DNA from: an uncultured Dysgonomonas sp.
Lineage (GTDB): Bacteria > Bacteroidota > Bacteroidia > Bacteroidales > Dysgonomonadaceae
Assembly (NCBI GenBank): GCA_937995835.1
Contig: CALKIV010000101.1
Span: 1-52,668 of the forward strand
Length of the DNA: 52,668 nt
Direction: 5' to 3'
Position numbers and translations under genes: made by a program. The first letter of the stretch is position 1, and each line of letters opens with the position of its first letter. This document shows, piece after piece, positions 33,542 through 42,364 of this stretch. Below the pieces are notes generated by a model, which was not told the DNA's origin, ran no database searches, and worked only from the letters and a program-made list of their open reading frames with translations.

Positions 33542-34537
33542 TTATTTTGCTAAAAGCTCACTCAATTTGGCATCAAGGTCTTTTCCTGAAATTTTTTGAT
33601 CTACAATGTTCCCTTCTTTGTCAATCAGGACAGTGAAAGGGATAGAGCGTACACCATACGCTTTGCTTAGCTCAGATCCCCAATATTTAAGGTCTGAAAT
33701 TTGTGGCCATGTGATACCTAGATCTTCAATACCTTGTTTCCAGTCTTCATTTGTTTTGTCTAAAGACACACCTACAATCTCGAAGCCCTTATCTTTGTAT
33801 CTAGCATATGCATTTACAAGATATGGCATATCTTGTCTGCATGGAGGACACCATGATGCCCAAAAATCTACTAATACCACTTTACCTTTACCAGCATAGT
33901 CTGACAGAGCTTTTTCTTCACCTGCAGGGGTTAATCCTTTGAGGTCTTTAAACTTTTTGCCAACTGCTGTTTCTTCCTGATTACTCACTAGTTCTTTTAT
34001 TTGATTTAACATTTCATTGTTCGTCCATTCAGCTGGGAATAAAGACACGATTTCTTTAAGCTGAGCTAAATCAAACATATATGCATTTTGATTTGCATAA
34101 TATACTCCAAGAACATTGTCTGTGTTTTGCTTAATAAAATCAAACACTAGCTTCGAATCAGGTGCACTTTTTTCACCCAACGAAGACCAAAAGCTGTAGT
34201 TCTTTTCATTCAGAGGAGTTCCTGAAATACTTTCAGTCTCACCGATGTTAAGAGTTATATCTCCTGGTTCTATCACCACATGGATTGGTCGCCCATCTCG
34301 TCCTTCCACATCTATAAATCTCAAAACCGGCTCTTGCACTTTTCCTGTAAAAGAGAATTTGCCATTTTCGAGAGTTGTTTCTTCCAATACGTTTTGAGCC
34401 CTTCTGTCTTCATAAAGGAAGACTTTTGCTCCATTTTCAAGTCCTTCAGCAGAACCCGTTATTGTATAAGCTGTTTTATCTTTGCACGATACAAGCAAAG
34501 AAAGCAGCAATAATGCTGATACTATTTTCTTCATCAC
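33542..34537 (-). CDS. TlpA-like thiol-disulfide lipoprotein, DUF4369 type
   Basis: A 331-residue lipoprotein (lipobox LVSC, Cys18), with a DUF4369 domain (YTITGSAEGLENGAKVFLYE), a shorter linker than its neighbours and a thioredoxin domain with WCPPC at 229-233, SLDKTNEDWKQG and VRSIPFTVLIDKEG. First gene of the three-gene tandem. The differing central dipeptide (PP here, AP and GP in the neighbours) suggests different redox potentials. It follows the thioredoxin-less DUF4369 gene by 121 bases. Confidence 0.9.
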   Translation of the reverse strand: MMKKIVSALLLLSLLVSCKDKTAYTITGSAEGLENGAKVFLYEDRRAQNVLEETTLENGKFSFTGKVQEPVLRFIDVEGRDGRPIHVVIEPGDITLNIGETESISGTPLNEKNYSFWSSLGEKSAPDSKLVFDFIKQNTDNVLGVYYANQNAYMFDLAQLKEIVSLFPAEWTNNEMLNQIKELVSNQEETAVGKKFKDLKGLTPAGEEKALSDYAGKGKVVLVDFWASWCPPCRQDMPYLVNAYARYKDKGFEIVGVSLDKTNEDWKQGIEDLGITWPQISDLKYWGSELSKAYGVRSIPFTVLIDKEGNIVDQKISGKDLDAKLSELLAK

Positions 34538-34658
34538 TTATCTACTTAAATTAATACTTTTAGTTAAAATATTTCTCTATTCTGGTTATTCTGATCGTCT
34601 TTTCGATGTTTTATTCTCTTTCTTTATCCTAAGACACAGACTGCTTGCTCTTTGTTTC

Positions 34659-35438
34659 TTACTCGGCCACTTCAGGCGTTCCATTCAGCCCCATAGGTGC
34701 ATCATGCATCTGTTCTAAAATTTTTGTCAATTCTTTGATGTCACTTCGATCTTTAAAAGTTTGATCGCTCAATTCAATCAGTATTTCCAACTGAGCTGGA
34801 GTAAACATATTTTCGGCATAAGAATAGAACAAAAATTTCCCCAAATTGTTTGTCATATTTTCTTTTGCAAAATCGAAGGTCACATTCTTAAACTCTTGTG
34901 TCAAATGCTGATATTGCGCTATACCATCTCTTCCGGCGTTGTCTACAGGCACATTTTCCAATTCATCATACTCTCTTTTCTGTCCAAGCAGATTGGCCAA
35001 ATTGGTGATTGCCTTATGAATCTCATTAAACTTATCATTCCTTTCAGTCCCCGAAACTGATACAGACTCATTCTCGAAGAGTAAGTGTACAGTCCCTTTC
35101 TCTAACACTACCGTAGCAATAGGCAACTCTGAAAAATCGTCAGAATCATCCTCTGCCAACATATCAAACAAAGTTACGAAAGCGATAGTAGGTAATTCTT
35201 CGGCTGCCAATTCTTCTGAATTTTGAATCTCTTCAAACTTGAAGTCTCCTTGAGCCACTGTCGTTTTTGCCAAAAAGACAGGGTCATTTATTAGGTCACT
35301 CGATTTGATGGCATAAAGATAAACCGTCTCTCCATCATAGTTACTCCCCCTGATTTGTCCTTTGATATTTACTCCCTCATTGCTGCAAGAAAACAGAAGA
35401 ATAGTAGAGAGAAAAACGAATAAAATATTTCTTATCAT
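34659..35438 (-). CDS. DUF4369 lipoprotein without thioredoxin domain
   Basis: A 259-residue lipoprotein (lipobox LFSC, Cys18) related to the three genes downstream over its DUF4369 region (NIKGQIRGSNYDGETVYLYA) and helical linker (NNLGKFLFYSYAENMFTPAQ, similar to the TIYASDLSSSQLEKLYS region of a neighbour). It ends just where the thioredoxin domain would start, at NGTPEVAE. The 121 bases that follow contain no remnant of the domain. Either a deletion with a new stop, or a specialised binding partner for its neighbours. Confidence 0.78.
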   Translation of the reverse strand: MIRNILFVFLSTILLFSCSNEGVNIKGQIRGSNYDGETVYLYAIKSSDLINDPVFLAKTTVAQGDFKFEEIQNSEELAAEELPTIAFVTLFDMLAEDDSDDFSELPIATVVLEKGTVHLLFENESVSVSGTERNDKFNEIHKAITNLANLLGQKREYDELENVPVDNAGRDGIAQYQHLTQEFKNVTFDFAKENMTNNLGKFLFYSYAENMFTPAQLEILIELSDQTFKDRSDIKELTKILEQMHDAPMGLNGTPEVAE

Positions 35439-35484
35439 CTATCGAAAAATACTGTTTGAATTCAAAAATGTAAGTTCTAAAGAA

Positions 35485-35492
35485 CAAATATA
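35485..35492 (-). promoter_or_regulatory. -7 element of the DUF4369 cluster
   Basis: On the minus strand this reads TATATTTG, a perfect TAnnTTTG 47 bases before the start at 35438. No consensus -33. The 321-base gap from 35439 to 35759 otherwise contains only the hairpin at 35693. Confidence 0.42.
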
Positions 35493-35692
35493 AGCGAAAG
35501 AATTATCATAGTGTAGTGAAAGGCATTCTGTTTAGTTAAATTTATATATTTTGAAGCCTGTTTCAATTTCTTGGACTTATTTTCGTTTTTTAATATTTTT
35601 CGTTCGCCTACATTCTTTAATCTTGTAAACCCTAATACAGAATCAAATAAAACTTAATATACGAAGGCTGTAAGAGACTAAAACGGCTAAGA

Positions 35693-35730
35693 GAGAGAGG
35701 CTGAACTCTATACAAAGTCCAGCCTCTCTC
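35693..35730 (-). terminator. Hairpin after the FISUMP-type gene
   Basis: GAGAGAGGCTGAACT (35693-35707) pairs with AGTCCAGCCTCTCTC (35716-35730) with one mismatch and an 8-base loop. On the minus strand only a short TTTT follows within about ten bases, so it is a strong hairpin but an average terminator. Confidence 0.6.
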
Positions 35731-35759
35731 TTATCAATTAAATAAAGTCTTTCTAACCT

Positions 35760-37415
35760 CTACTCTTTTACACAGCGAACCGATGCGCCGGTGGCTCTAG
35801 AAGAATTCACTGCTTGAGGACTAACTTCGTTCCCAGAGAGACCACTGTAATCTCTTGATAAGCTAAACCCTTTGGCATTGGCATTAGCACCATTGGCGTT
35901 AGCTGTCCATAATAGCGCCTCGCGTCCATTATCATCTATCCAATTACTATCTGAGAAAGCTCCTCCTACAGCATATTCTGCAGTACTACCAACCTCGCCT
36001 GCTATAAGGATTTCTCGTGATCGGCGATAGTTTATATATGGATAAAATCCTAACTTGGTCACATTATTAGCTGCCGACTCAATAAAGTTGGCACCATGTC
36101 TCGAAAGATCATCTTTTACATAAGGACTAGGAGTTGGATCACCCCATCCCCATGGATCATCAACGCCTTCAAAATGCACCCATGGAGACTTTGATGTACC
36201 ATAGGCTGGCACACGCCATCCTTCAGGGCATGGGTCAAAAGCTGATTTTGCTCCTGATGCTCCCCACAATTCATTGTCTCCTGTTTGGTTGGCATCACTA
36301 ATGTTATGCCAATCCACGGGCTTAGAAGCGTCGTCATATACCCCATACAAGAAAGTAGTAGGCGATTTAACGGAGAAGGCCAAATTGTTTGTTGCGCTTG
36401 GGTCGGCAGCAGATGCCAACACATGCTTGATCCCTGTTCCTGACGCTCCTCCGGGAGAAGCATTTTCATTCCATTCGGTTAGAGCAACATTGTCTATACT
36501 ATATAATTCTCTTGGTGCAACCTCCGGACTAAAGCTCACTGCGCCCGAGAACGGATCTTTTCTTCCCCACTGATAGGTAAGTCCTCCGGTATCGTTGCCA
36601 CTGGTTGATGTACTAACTGCTCCCAAATTGCGATCCATAAATACATAATCCTTTTCGCCGTTATTATGCGGATATGCGTTTCCATTACTGTTAGTGTTTG
36701 GATCATAGTCAGTAACCCAAATATGCCACGACCATACAATAGGGTCAGACGAGTTTCCGTTGGCTCCCATCCTCAATGCAACCAAAGCATTACCTGTTCC
36801 TGACTTTGCTGTCACTTTAAATTTGGAATAAGGTCCATTGGCATCACCTACAAGCTCAACTTTGTCTATTAGATTTTGAGCATCTTGCCACAAAAGCTCA
36901 AAAGAGACTTTGTCTGTCAAATTGATTTGTGGTAGATCTGAACGCTCTTGTGCCACCAAATATGGCTTTCCACATGGTATTTCCACAGAGGATCCAGGTG
37001 ATACGATATAGCTATTCGGAGAATTCTCTAATCTTAGAGGAGGCTTACATGGCTCAGGTAAGCGTACCCATACATCCCCTTGCCATACGTAAAGTCCAGG
37101 GCACAGACCTTCTTCCAGATCTGTATGCACATTATAAACGACTAGCGCTAAATGTTCCAAATCCATTGTAGCTTTTTTTGTATCATAGTCGTTTGTCACA
37201 TCGCCAACCTCTCCAAACATTGGGAACAATTGATCTATCTTCGAAAGCTTAACTCGAGGTAGCCCGAGCCCTCTTTCTGAGGATCCAGCACCATTTTCCT
37301 TCAAATCTAGGAGTGCTCCTGTGTTCGGTTTTTCATCAGACCCAATCGTCACTTGAGAGTGTGAGGGACAGAGAAAGATTGTAGCGATAATTAATAATAA
37401 TAAAATACGTTTCAA
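35760..37415 (-). CDS. FISUMP-type surface protein
   Basis: A 551-residue exported protein with a signal peptide (ending PSHSQ). The mature N-terminus has VTIGSDEKPNTGALLDLKE, a motif common at the start of Bacteroidetes surface proteins. The C-terminal 300 residues (from DYVFMDRNLGAVSTSTSGND, with GLTYQWGRKDPF and CPEGWRVPAYGT, to the end GASVRCVKE) match the Fibrobacter succinogenes major paralogous domain pattern. An internal Ig-like strand region lies at about 130-230. Probably a surface or adhesin-like protein; no enzyme motif seen. Single gene. Confidence 0.82.
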   Translation of the reverse strand: MKRILLLLIIATIFLCPSHSQVTIGSDEKPNTGALLDLKENGAGSSERGLGLPRVKLSKIDQLFPMFGEVGDVTNDYDTKKATMDLEHLALVVYNVHTDLEEGLCPGLYVWQGDVWVRLPEPCKPPLRLENSPNSYIVSPGSSVEIPCGKPYLVAQERSDLPQINLTDKVSFELLWQDAQNLIDKVELVGDANGPYSKFKVTAKSGTGNALVALRMGANGNSSDPIVWSWHIWVTDYDPNTNSNGNAYPHNNGEKDYVFMDRNLGAVSTSTSGNDTGGLTYQWGRKDPFSGAVSFSPEVAPRELYSIDNVALTEWNENASPGGASGTGIKHVLASAADPSATNNLAFSVKSPTTFLYGVYDDASKPVDWHNISDANQTGDNELWGASGAKSAFDPCPEGWRVPAYGTSKSPWVHFEGVDDPWGWGDPTPSPYVKDDLSRHGANFIESAANNVTKLGFYPYINYRRSREILIAGEVGSTAEYAVGGAFSDSNWIDDNGREALLWTANANGANANAKGFSLSRDYSGLSGNEVSPQAVNSSRATGASVRCVKE

Positions 37416-37620
37416 AATATTATCATTTAATTAGTTAAATATAAAGTATATGTGTCTACTTTAAAGAAAAGTATATATGTGTTCTGTTAGAAGAGAATAA
37501 AGATATTAAAATTATTATGAAAAGTACTTTTTTTGTTGAAGTATCTCTATTCCCACAAACACCTAAAACATAACACCCTGGTAATCAGCACGCAATAAAA
37601 CATATCAAATCCTTGATTTT

Positions 37621-37652
37621 ACGCTAAAATTTTGATTATCTGATAAAAGCGT
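37621..37652 (+). repeat. Dyad symmetry upstream of groES
   Basis: ACGCT at 37621-37625 and AGCGT at 37648-37652 with inner TTTT/AAAA complementarity. It lies about 160-190 bases before the sigma-54-like element, a distance typical of enhancer-binding sites, which is a speculation. The gap 37416-37900 holds no gene I can see. Confidence 0.25.
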
Positions 37653-37736
37653 TTCAATAGAAGAATAGCCTCCTTGAAAACTCATCAACATGACCACACA
37701 AAACTGTGCATCCTCTTCCTTTGCTTATAGCAATAA

Positions 37737-37764
37737 TTTGAACGAGACTCTTAAGTGTTCGAAA
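37737..37764 (+). repeat. Dyad symmetry TTTGAAC-N13-GTTCGAAA
   Basis: TTTGAAC (37737-37743) and GTTCGAAA (37757-37764) are inverted repeats with one mismatch. They are 50-75 bases upstream of the sigma-54-like promoter and could bind a dimeric regulator. This does not match the CIRCE element. Confidence 0.3.
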
Positions 37765-37810
37765 TGCCATAATGTCTAATATTTCTGCATTTTTGTCACT
37801 GAAAAATATT

Positions 37811-37826
37811 TGGCATGGAATTCGCT
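37811..37826 (+). promoter_or_regulatory. Sigma-54-like -24/-12 promoter of groESL
   Basis: TGGCATGGAATTCGCT aligns with the RpoN consensus TGGCACG-N4-TTGCW with GG and GC dinucleotides at exact spacing. Differences are T for C at position 6 and C for T at position 13. The start site would be near 37837, giving a leader of about 64 bases before groES. No TAnnTTTG at proper spacing and no CIRCE are seen in the same region. Confidence 0.6.
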
Positions 37827-37900
37827 ACCATAGGTATGGTGACAACCCATAAAAAAAACTATATAAAACAATTAATAAATAACTTAAAAAACAAAGCACT

Positions 37901-38170
37901 ATGAACATTAGACCTCTTGCAGACAGAGTATTGGTAAAGCCTGCTGCAGCAGAAGAAAAATCAGTGGGAGGCATCATCATCCCTGATACAGCAAAAGAAA
38001 AACCACAAAAAGGTGAAATCGTTGCTGTCGGTACTGGAACCAAAGACGAAGAAATGGTGGTGAAAGTGAAAGATGTAGTTCTTTATGGCAAATATGCCGG
38101 GACTGAATTGGAGCTTGATGGTGAAAAATACCTGATCATGCGTCAGTCTGATATCCTTGCGATCGTATAA
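37901..38170 (+). CDS. groES: Co-chaperonin GroES
   Basis: An 89-residue protein of standard length: MNIRPLADRVLVKP at the start, the mobile loop KSVGGIIIPDTAKEKPQKGE (21-40) that contacts GroEL, and the conserved LYGKYAGTELELDGEKYLIM near the end. It forms the heptameric lid of the chaperonin. Followed by groEL after 65 bases; they are transcribed together. Confidence 0.97.
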   Translation: MNIRPLADRVLVKPAAAEEKSVGGIIIPDTAKEKPQKGEIVAVGTGTKDEEMVVKVKDVVLYGKYAGTELELDGEKYLIMRQSDILAIV

Positions 38171-38235
38171 CGGAATTTGATTATACTGATTCGTGAGCAT
38201 TCATTTTTTATTTTAAAACGTACAAATTTAAAAAT

Positions 38236-39870
38236 ATGGCTAAAGAAATTAAATTTAATATTGATGCACGTGCCGAACTCAAAGAAGGAGTAGACATTTT
38301 GGCAAATGCTGTAAAGGTAACACTTGGTCCAAAAGGACGCAACGTGATTCTTGACAAAAAATTTGGAGCACCTACCATTACTAAAGATGGTGTATCGGTG
38401 GCTAAAGAAATAGAATTGGAATGCCCATTCCAAAACATGGGAGCTCAACTAGTGAAAGAAGTAGCTTCTAAAACTAACGATGATGCTGGTGACGGAACAA
38501 CTACTGCTACTGTTCTAGCTCAATCTATCGTAAACGTTGGTTTAAAAAACGTTACTGCTGGTGCTAACCCAATGGAACTAAAAAGAGGGATAGACAAAGC
38601 TGTGGCTGAAGTAGTGAAGAGCATCAAAGCTCAATCGGCTGCTATCGGTGACGACTTGAAAAAAATAGAAAACATTGCTAAAATTTCTGCAAACAACGAC
38701 GAAACAATCGGAGAGTTGATTGCACAAGCAATGGGCAAAGTGAAAAAAGAAGGTGTAATCACAGTTGAAGAGGCTAAAGGAACTGAAACTTATGTAGAGG
38801 TTGTGGAAGGTATGCAATTCGACAGAGGATACATCTCTCCTTACTTTGTGACTGATACAGAGAAAATGGAAGTGGATTTTGAAAATCCATTTATCTTGAT
38901 CTATGATCAAAAAATTTCTGTATTGAAAGATATGCTTCCTATCCTTGAGGCTGCTGTGAAAACAGGAAAACCTCTATTGATCATTGCTGAAGATATCGAT
39001 TCTGAAGCTCTTACTACTCTTGTGGTAAACAGACTTCGTGCTGGTCTTAAAGTAGCTGCTGTGAAAGCTCCTGGATTTGGAGATCGCAGAAAAGAAATGC
39101 TTGAAGATATTGCGGTTCTTACTGGTGGTACAGTGATCTCTGAAGAAAAAGGATTGAAGCTTGAAGCTGCAACTCTTGAAATGCTTGGAACAGCTGACAA
39201 AGTGACCATCAATAAAGACAACACAACTATTGTGAATGGTGCTGGCGACAAAGCTGCCATCGAAGCTAGAGTTGGTCAAATCAAAACAGCAATGGAAATT
39301 ACGACTTCTGACTACGACAGAGAAAAACTACAAGAACGTCTTGCTAAATTGGCAGGTGGTGTAGCTGTTCTTTATGTTGGTGCTGCTTCGGAAGTGGAAA
39401 TGAAAGAGAAAAAAGATAGAGTAGAAGATGCTCTTTCTGCAACTCGCGCTGCTATTGAAGAAGGTACTGTTCCTGGTGGAGGTACAGCTTACATCCGTGC
39501 GATTGATGCTTTGGAAGCATTGAAAGGCGAAACAGATGACGAGCAAACCGGTATCGACATCGTTAAACGTGCTATTGAAGAGCCTCTTCGTCAAATCGTA
39601 TTCAACGGTGGAAAAGAAGGTGCAGTAGTAGTACAGAAAGTACGCGAAGGAAAAGCTGACTTTGGCTACAACGCTCGCACAGACAAATACGAAAACCTAA
39701 ACGAAGTTGGTGTTATAGATCCTGCTAAGGTTTCTCGTGTGGCTCTTGAAAATGCTGCATCTATCGCTGGTATGTTCTTGACTACTGAATGTGTAGTTGC
39801 TGACAAGCCTGTAGACAATCCTGCTCCTATGATGCCTCCTATGGGTGGTGGAATGGGTGGAATGATGTAA
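38236..39870 (+). CDS. groEL: Chaperonin GroEL
   Basis: A 544-residue ATP-dependent chaperonin. ATP site motifs are present: TLGPKGRNVILDK (about 30-42) and DDAGDGTTTATVLAQ (about 83-97). The C-terminus is the typical GGM tail (MMPPMGGGMGGMM). Complete and unremarkable. Second gene of the groESL operon, ended by a perfect hairpin. Confidence 0.98.
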   Translation: MAKEIKFNIDARAELKEGVDILANAVKVTLGPKGRNVILDKKFGAPTITKDGVSVAKEIELECPFQNMGAQLVKEVASKTNDDAGDGTTTATVLAQSIVNVGLKNVTAGANPMELKRGIDKAVAEVVKSIKAQSAAIGDDLKKIENIAKISANNDETIGELIAQAMGKVKKEGVITVEEAKGTETYVEVVEGMQFDRGYISPYFVTDTEKMEVDFENPFILIYDQKISVLKDMLPILEAAVKTGKPLLIIAEDIDSEALTTLVVNRLRAGLKVAAVKAPGFGDRRKEMLEDIAVLTGGTVISEEKGLKLEAATLEMLGTADKVTINKDNTTIVNGAGDKAAIEARVGQIKTAMEITTSDYDREKLQERLAKLAGGVAVLYVGAASEVEMKEKKDRVEDALSATRAAIEEGTVPGGGTAYIRAIDALEALKGETDDEQTGIDIVKRAIEEPLRQIVFNGGKEGAVVVQKVREGKADFGYNARTDKYENLNEVGVIDPAKVSRVALENAASIAGMFLTTECVVADKPVDNPAPMMPPMGGGMGGMM

Positions 39871-39898
39871 TCAGAATCAGACTACAAGCCTAAAACAG

Positions 39899-39930
39899 AA
39901 AAGGAGTCAATCAATGATTGACTCCTTTTT
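39899..39930 (+). terminator. Terminator of groESL
   Basis: AAGGAGTCAATCA (39901-39913) and TGATTGACTCCTT (39915-39927) are perfect inverted repeats followed by TTT, 30 bases after the groEL stop. The A-tract on the other side lets it also act on the FKBP gene converging at 39959. Confidence 0.92.
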
Positions 39931-39958
39931 GTTGTTTATAATAATTCAGATCGAAGAA

Positions 39959-40609
39959 TTAATTATCGTTATTCTCTGCTTCTGCTTCTTTATCAGCAGT
40001 GATATTTTTCAATACTTTGATATCAAAAAACAGCGTTGTATAACCAGGTATATTACCACTTCCATACACCCCGTATCCTAGTTTATAAGGCATACAGACA
40101 ATACGCTCCTCTCCAACTTTCATATCCATTAGCGCAGTCTTAAATCCATCAACGACTCCATTGACAAGAGTAATAAACGTTTTAGCATTATTACCTGAAG
40201 TTCCTCTTTCTGTACTATCGAATACCACTTTCTTATCTTCAAGATTGTAGTACCAGCCTTCATATCTAACTTCTACCTGATCAGTCTCCTCTATAGATTC
40301 TCTTTGTTTTTGGACTGTTGACTTCGTCTTAGGAATAGCCTCTGGCCCTTCCTTATCGAAATCACCATTCATATTATTGTTGATATAGTCAGATGTTCTC
40401 CAATAGATTGAACCATTACGGCTTTCAGATTTCACCTCTGTGTAAAGTCCTTTTCTAACTTCTTCACGTATTTTTTCCTCCCAACCTGCTTGATGTCGTT
40501 TCCATTCTTCCGAAACTTCTCCATCATTCTTGTCATCGGAGCAAGCTCCAAAAGACAACAACAAAAGTCCTAGAAGCAAGATGGTTGAGATACTAAAGTA
40601 TTTTTTCAT
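39959..40609 (-). CDS. FKBP-type peptidyl-prolyl isomerase lipoprotein
   Basis: A 216-residue lipoprotein (lipobox FGAC). The mature N-terminus CSDDKNDGE is acidic and may act as a surface-export signal. Residues of about 100-205 form an FKBP domain (VEVRYEGWYYNLEDKKVVFD, VDGFKTALMDMKVGEERIVC, GYGVYGSGNIPGYTTLFFDI); it has the aromatic and hydrophobic pocket residues expected of active enzymes. It catalyses proline isomerisation in envelope proteins. It follows glyS by 43 bases on the same strand. Confidence 0.88.
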   Translation of the reverse strand: MKKYFSISTILLLGLLLLSFGACSDDKNDGEVSEEWKRHQAGWEEKIREEVRKGLYTEVKSESRNGSIYWRTSDYINNNMNGDFDKEGPEAIPKTKSTVQKQRESIEETDQVEVRYEGWYYNLEDKKVVFDSTERGTSGNNAKTFITLVNGVVDGFKTALMDMKVGEERIVCMPYKLGYGVYGSGNIPGYTTLFFDIKVLKNITADKEAEAENNDN

Positions 40610-40652
40610 TCTTCGTTTTTATTATTTATTTAAACGAGCTAGCATCAGCCTA

Positions 40653-42191
40653 TTAAACCAATTTCTTCAACAAGCTCTTCATGCTAACTTTTTCTCCTAT
40701 GATGGAAGCAAGGTCAGTTATTGCCACACGCTCTTGCTCCATACTATCGCGATGTCTGATAGTCACCATGTTATCTTCCAATGTCTGATGATCTACAGTG
40801 ACACAGAAAGGTGTCCCTATGGCATCTTGACGACGATAACGTCTTCCCACAGTGTCTTTCTCTTCATATACACATTTGAAGTCAAACTTCAAGGCATCCA
40901 TGATCTCTTTTGCTTTTTCAGGCAAACCATCTTTTCTCACTAAAGGAAGAATTGCCAATTTGATCGGAGCAATAGCCGGTGGGAATTTAAGCACCACACG
41001 TTTTGACCCATCTTCCAATTCTTCATCGCAGTAAGCTGCGGTCATAGTAGCCAAGAATAGACGATCTACCCCGATTGATGTTTCCACCACGTATGGAGTA
41101 TATGATTTATTCAACTCAGTATCGAAATATTGCAATTTCTTTCCTGAGAACTTCTCATGGCTGGCCAAGTCAAAATCAGTACGAGAATGAATTCCCTCTA
41201 ATTCCTTGAAGCCAAACGGCATTTCGAATTCTATATCTGTAGCTGCATTGGCATAGTGAGCCAACTTGTCATGATCGTGATATTGATATTTGTGCTCTCC
41301 ATAACCAAGGGCTTTGTGCCATTTCATACGAGTAGCTTTCCATTTTTCAAACCAGTCTAGCTCTTCTCCCGGACGCACAAAGAATTGCATTTCCATTTGT
41401 TCAAATTCGCGCATACGGAAAATAAACTGGCGAGCCACAATCTCGTTACGGAAGGCCTTACCAATTTGTGCAATACCAAAAGGGATGCGCATACGTCCTG
41501 ATTGCTGCACATTCAGATAGTTTACAAATATCCCTTGTGCTGTTTCCGGACGAAGGTAAACTTTCATTGCTCCATCAGATGTAGATCCCATCTCTGTAGC
41601 AAACATTAGATTAAACTGACGCACTTCTGTCCAATTAGTGGTTCCGCTGATAGGACATACAATGCCACAGTCTACTATGATTTGTCTTAAATCTTCATAA
41701 TTTTCATCGTTCAGTGCTTTTGCAAAACGTGCATGCACCTCATCTTTTTCTTTTTGATAGCCAAGTACACGCTCATTGGTTTGGCGATACATTTCCTCAT
41801 CAAATTTGTCTCCAAAGCGTTTTGCTGCTTTTTCCACTTCTTTGTTTGCCTTATCTCCCAACTTGGCCATATAATCTTCGATCAGCACATCGGCTCGATA
41901 ACGCTTCTTACTGTCCTTATTGTCGATCAACGGGTCATTGAATGCATCCACATGCCCTGAAGCTTTCCAAATAGTCGGGTGCATAAAAATGGCAGAATCA
42001 ATCCCTACGATATTATCGTTAAGCAAGACCATACTATCCCACCAATATTTTTTCAGGTTATTCTTGAGTTCCACCCCCATCTGACCATAATCGTACACAG
42101 CGCCCAATCCATCATAAATTTCACTGGATTGAAAAACAAAACCATACTCCTTACAGTGAGACACTATTTTCCTAAAAACATCTTCAGACAT
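40653..42191 (-). CDS. glyS: Glycyl-tRNA synthetase, dimeric class II
   Basis: A 512-residue enzyme of the eukaryote/Bacteroidetes-type dimeric GlyRS, not the alpha2beta2 form. The start FRKIVSHCKEYGFVFQSSEI, motif 2 RNEIVARQFIFRMREFEQME and motif 3 GVDRLFLATMTAAY are all present, as is the C-terminal anticodon-binding domain (RRYRRQDAIGTPFCVTVD). It charges tRNA-Gly. Divergent from the outer-membrane barrel gene, upstream of the FKBP gene. Confidence 0.96.
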   Translation of the reverse strand: MSEDVFRKIVSHCKEYGFVFQSSEIYDGLGAVYDYGQMGVELKNNLKKYWWDSMVLLNDNIVGIDSAIFMHPTIWKASGHVDAFNDPLIDNKDSKKRYRADVLIEDYMAKLGDKANKEVEKAAKRFGDKFDEEMYRQTNERVLGYQKEKDEVHARFAKALNDENYEDLRQIIVDCGIVCPISGTTNWTEVRQFNLMFATEMGSTSDGAMKVYLRPETAQGIFVNYLNVQQSGRMRIPFGIAQIGKAFRNEIVARQFIFRMREFEQMEMQFFVRPGEELDWFEKWKATRMKWHKALGYGEHKYQYHDHDKLAHYANAATDIEFEMPFGFKELEGIHSRTDFDLASHEKFSGKKLQYFDTELNKSYTPYVVETSIGVDRLFLATMTAAYCDEELEDGSKRVVLKFPPAIAPIKLAILPLVRKDGLPEKAKEIMDALKFDFKCVYEEKDTVGRRYRRQDAIGTPFCVTVDHQTLEDNMVTIRHRDSMEQERVAITDLASIIGEKVSMKSLLKKLV

Positions 42192-42364
42192 ATTCTTTCT
42201 TAGTTATAATTTTTGTTACTTTAATGCTTCAATTCAAACAAACAACAAAGGAAACAATTTTTTTTGACAATATAGAGGTAGAAATTATGAATTTAAACAG
42301 ATATTGCCCTCTATATAAGAAAATTTAGCATAATAATATCTGTAATTGATTGCCTCTTGATATA

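Noticed and set aside
37416..37900. CIRCE operator upstream of groES
   Set aside because: No TTAGCACTC-N9-GAGTGCTAA or close variant was found on either strand of the gap.
42350..42364. TTG start for the outer-membrane barrel
   Set aside because: ATG 42365 begins the signal peptide directly.
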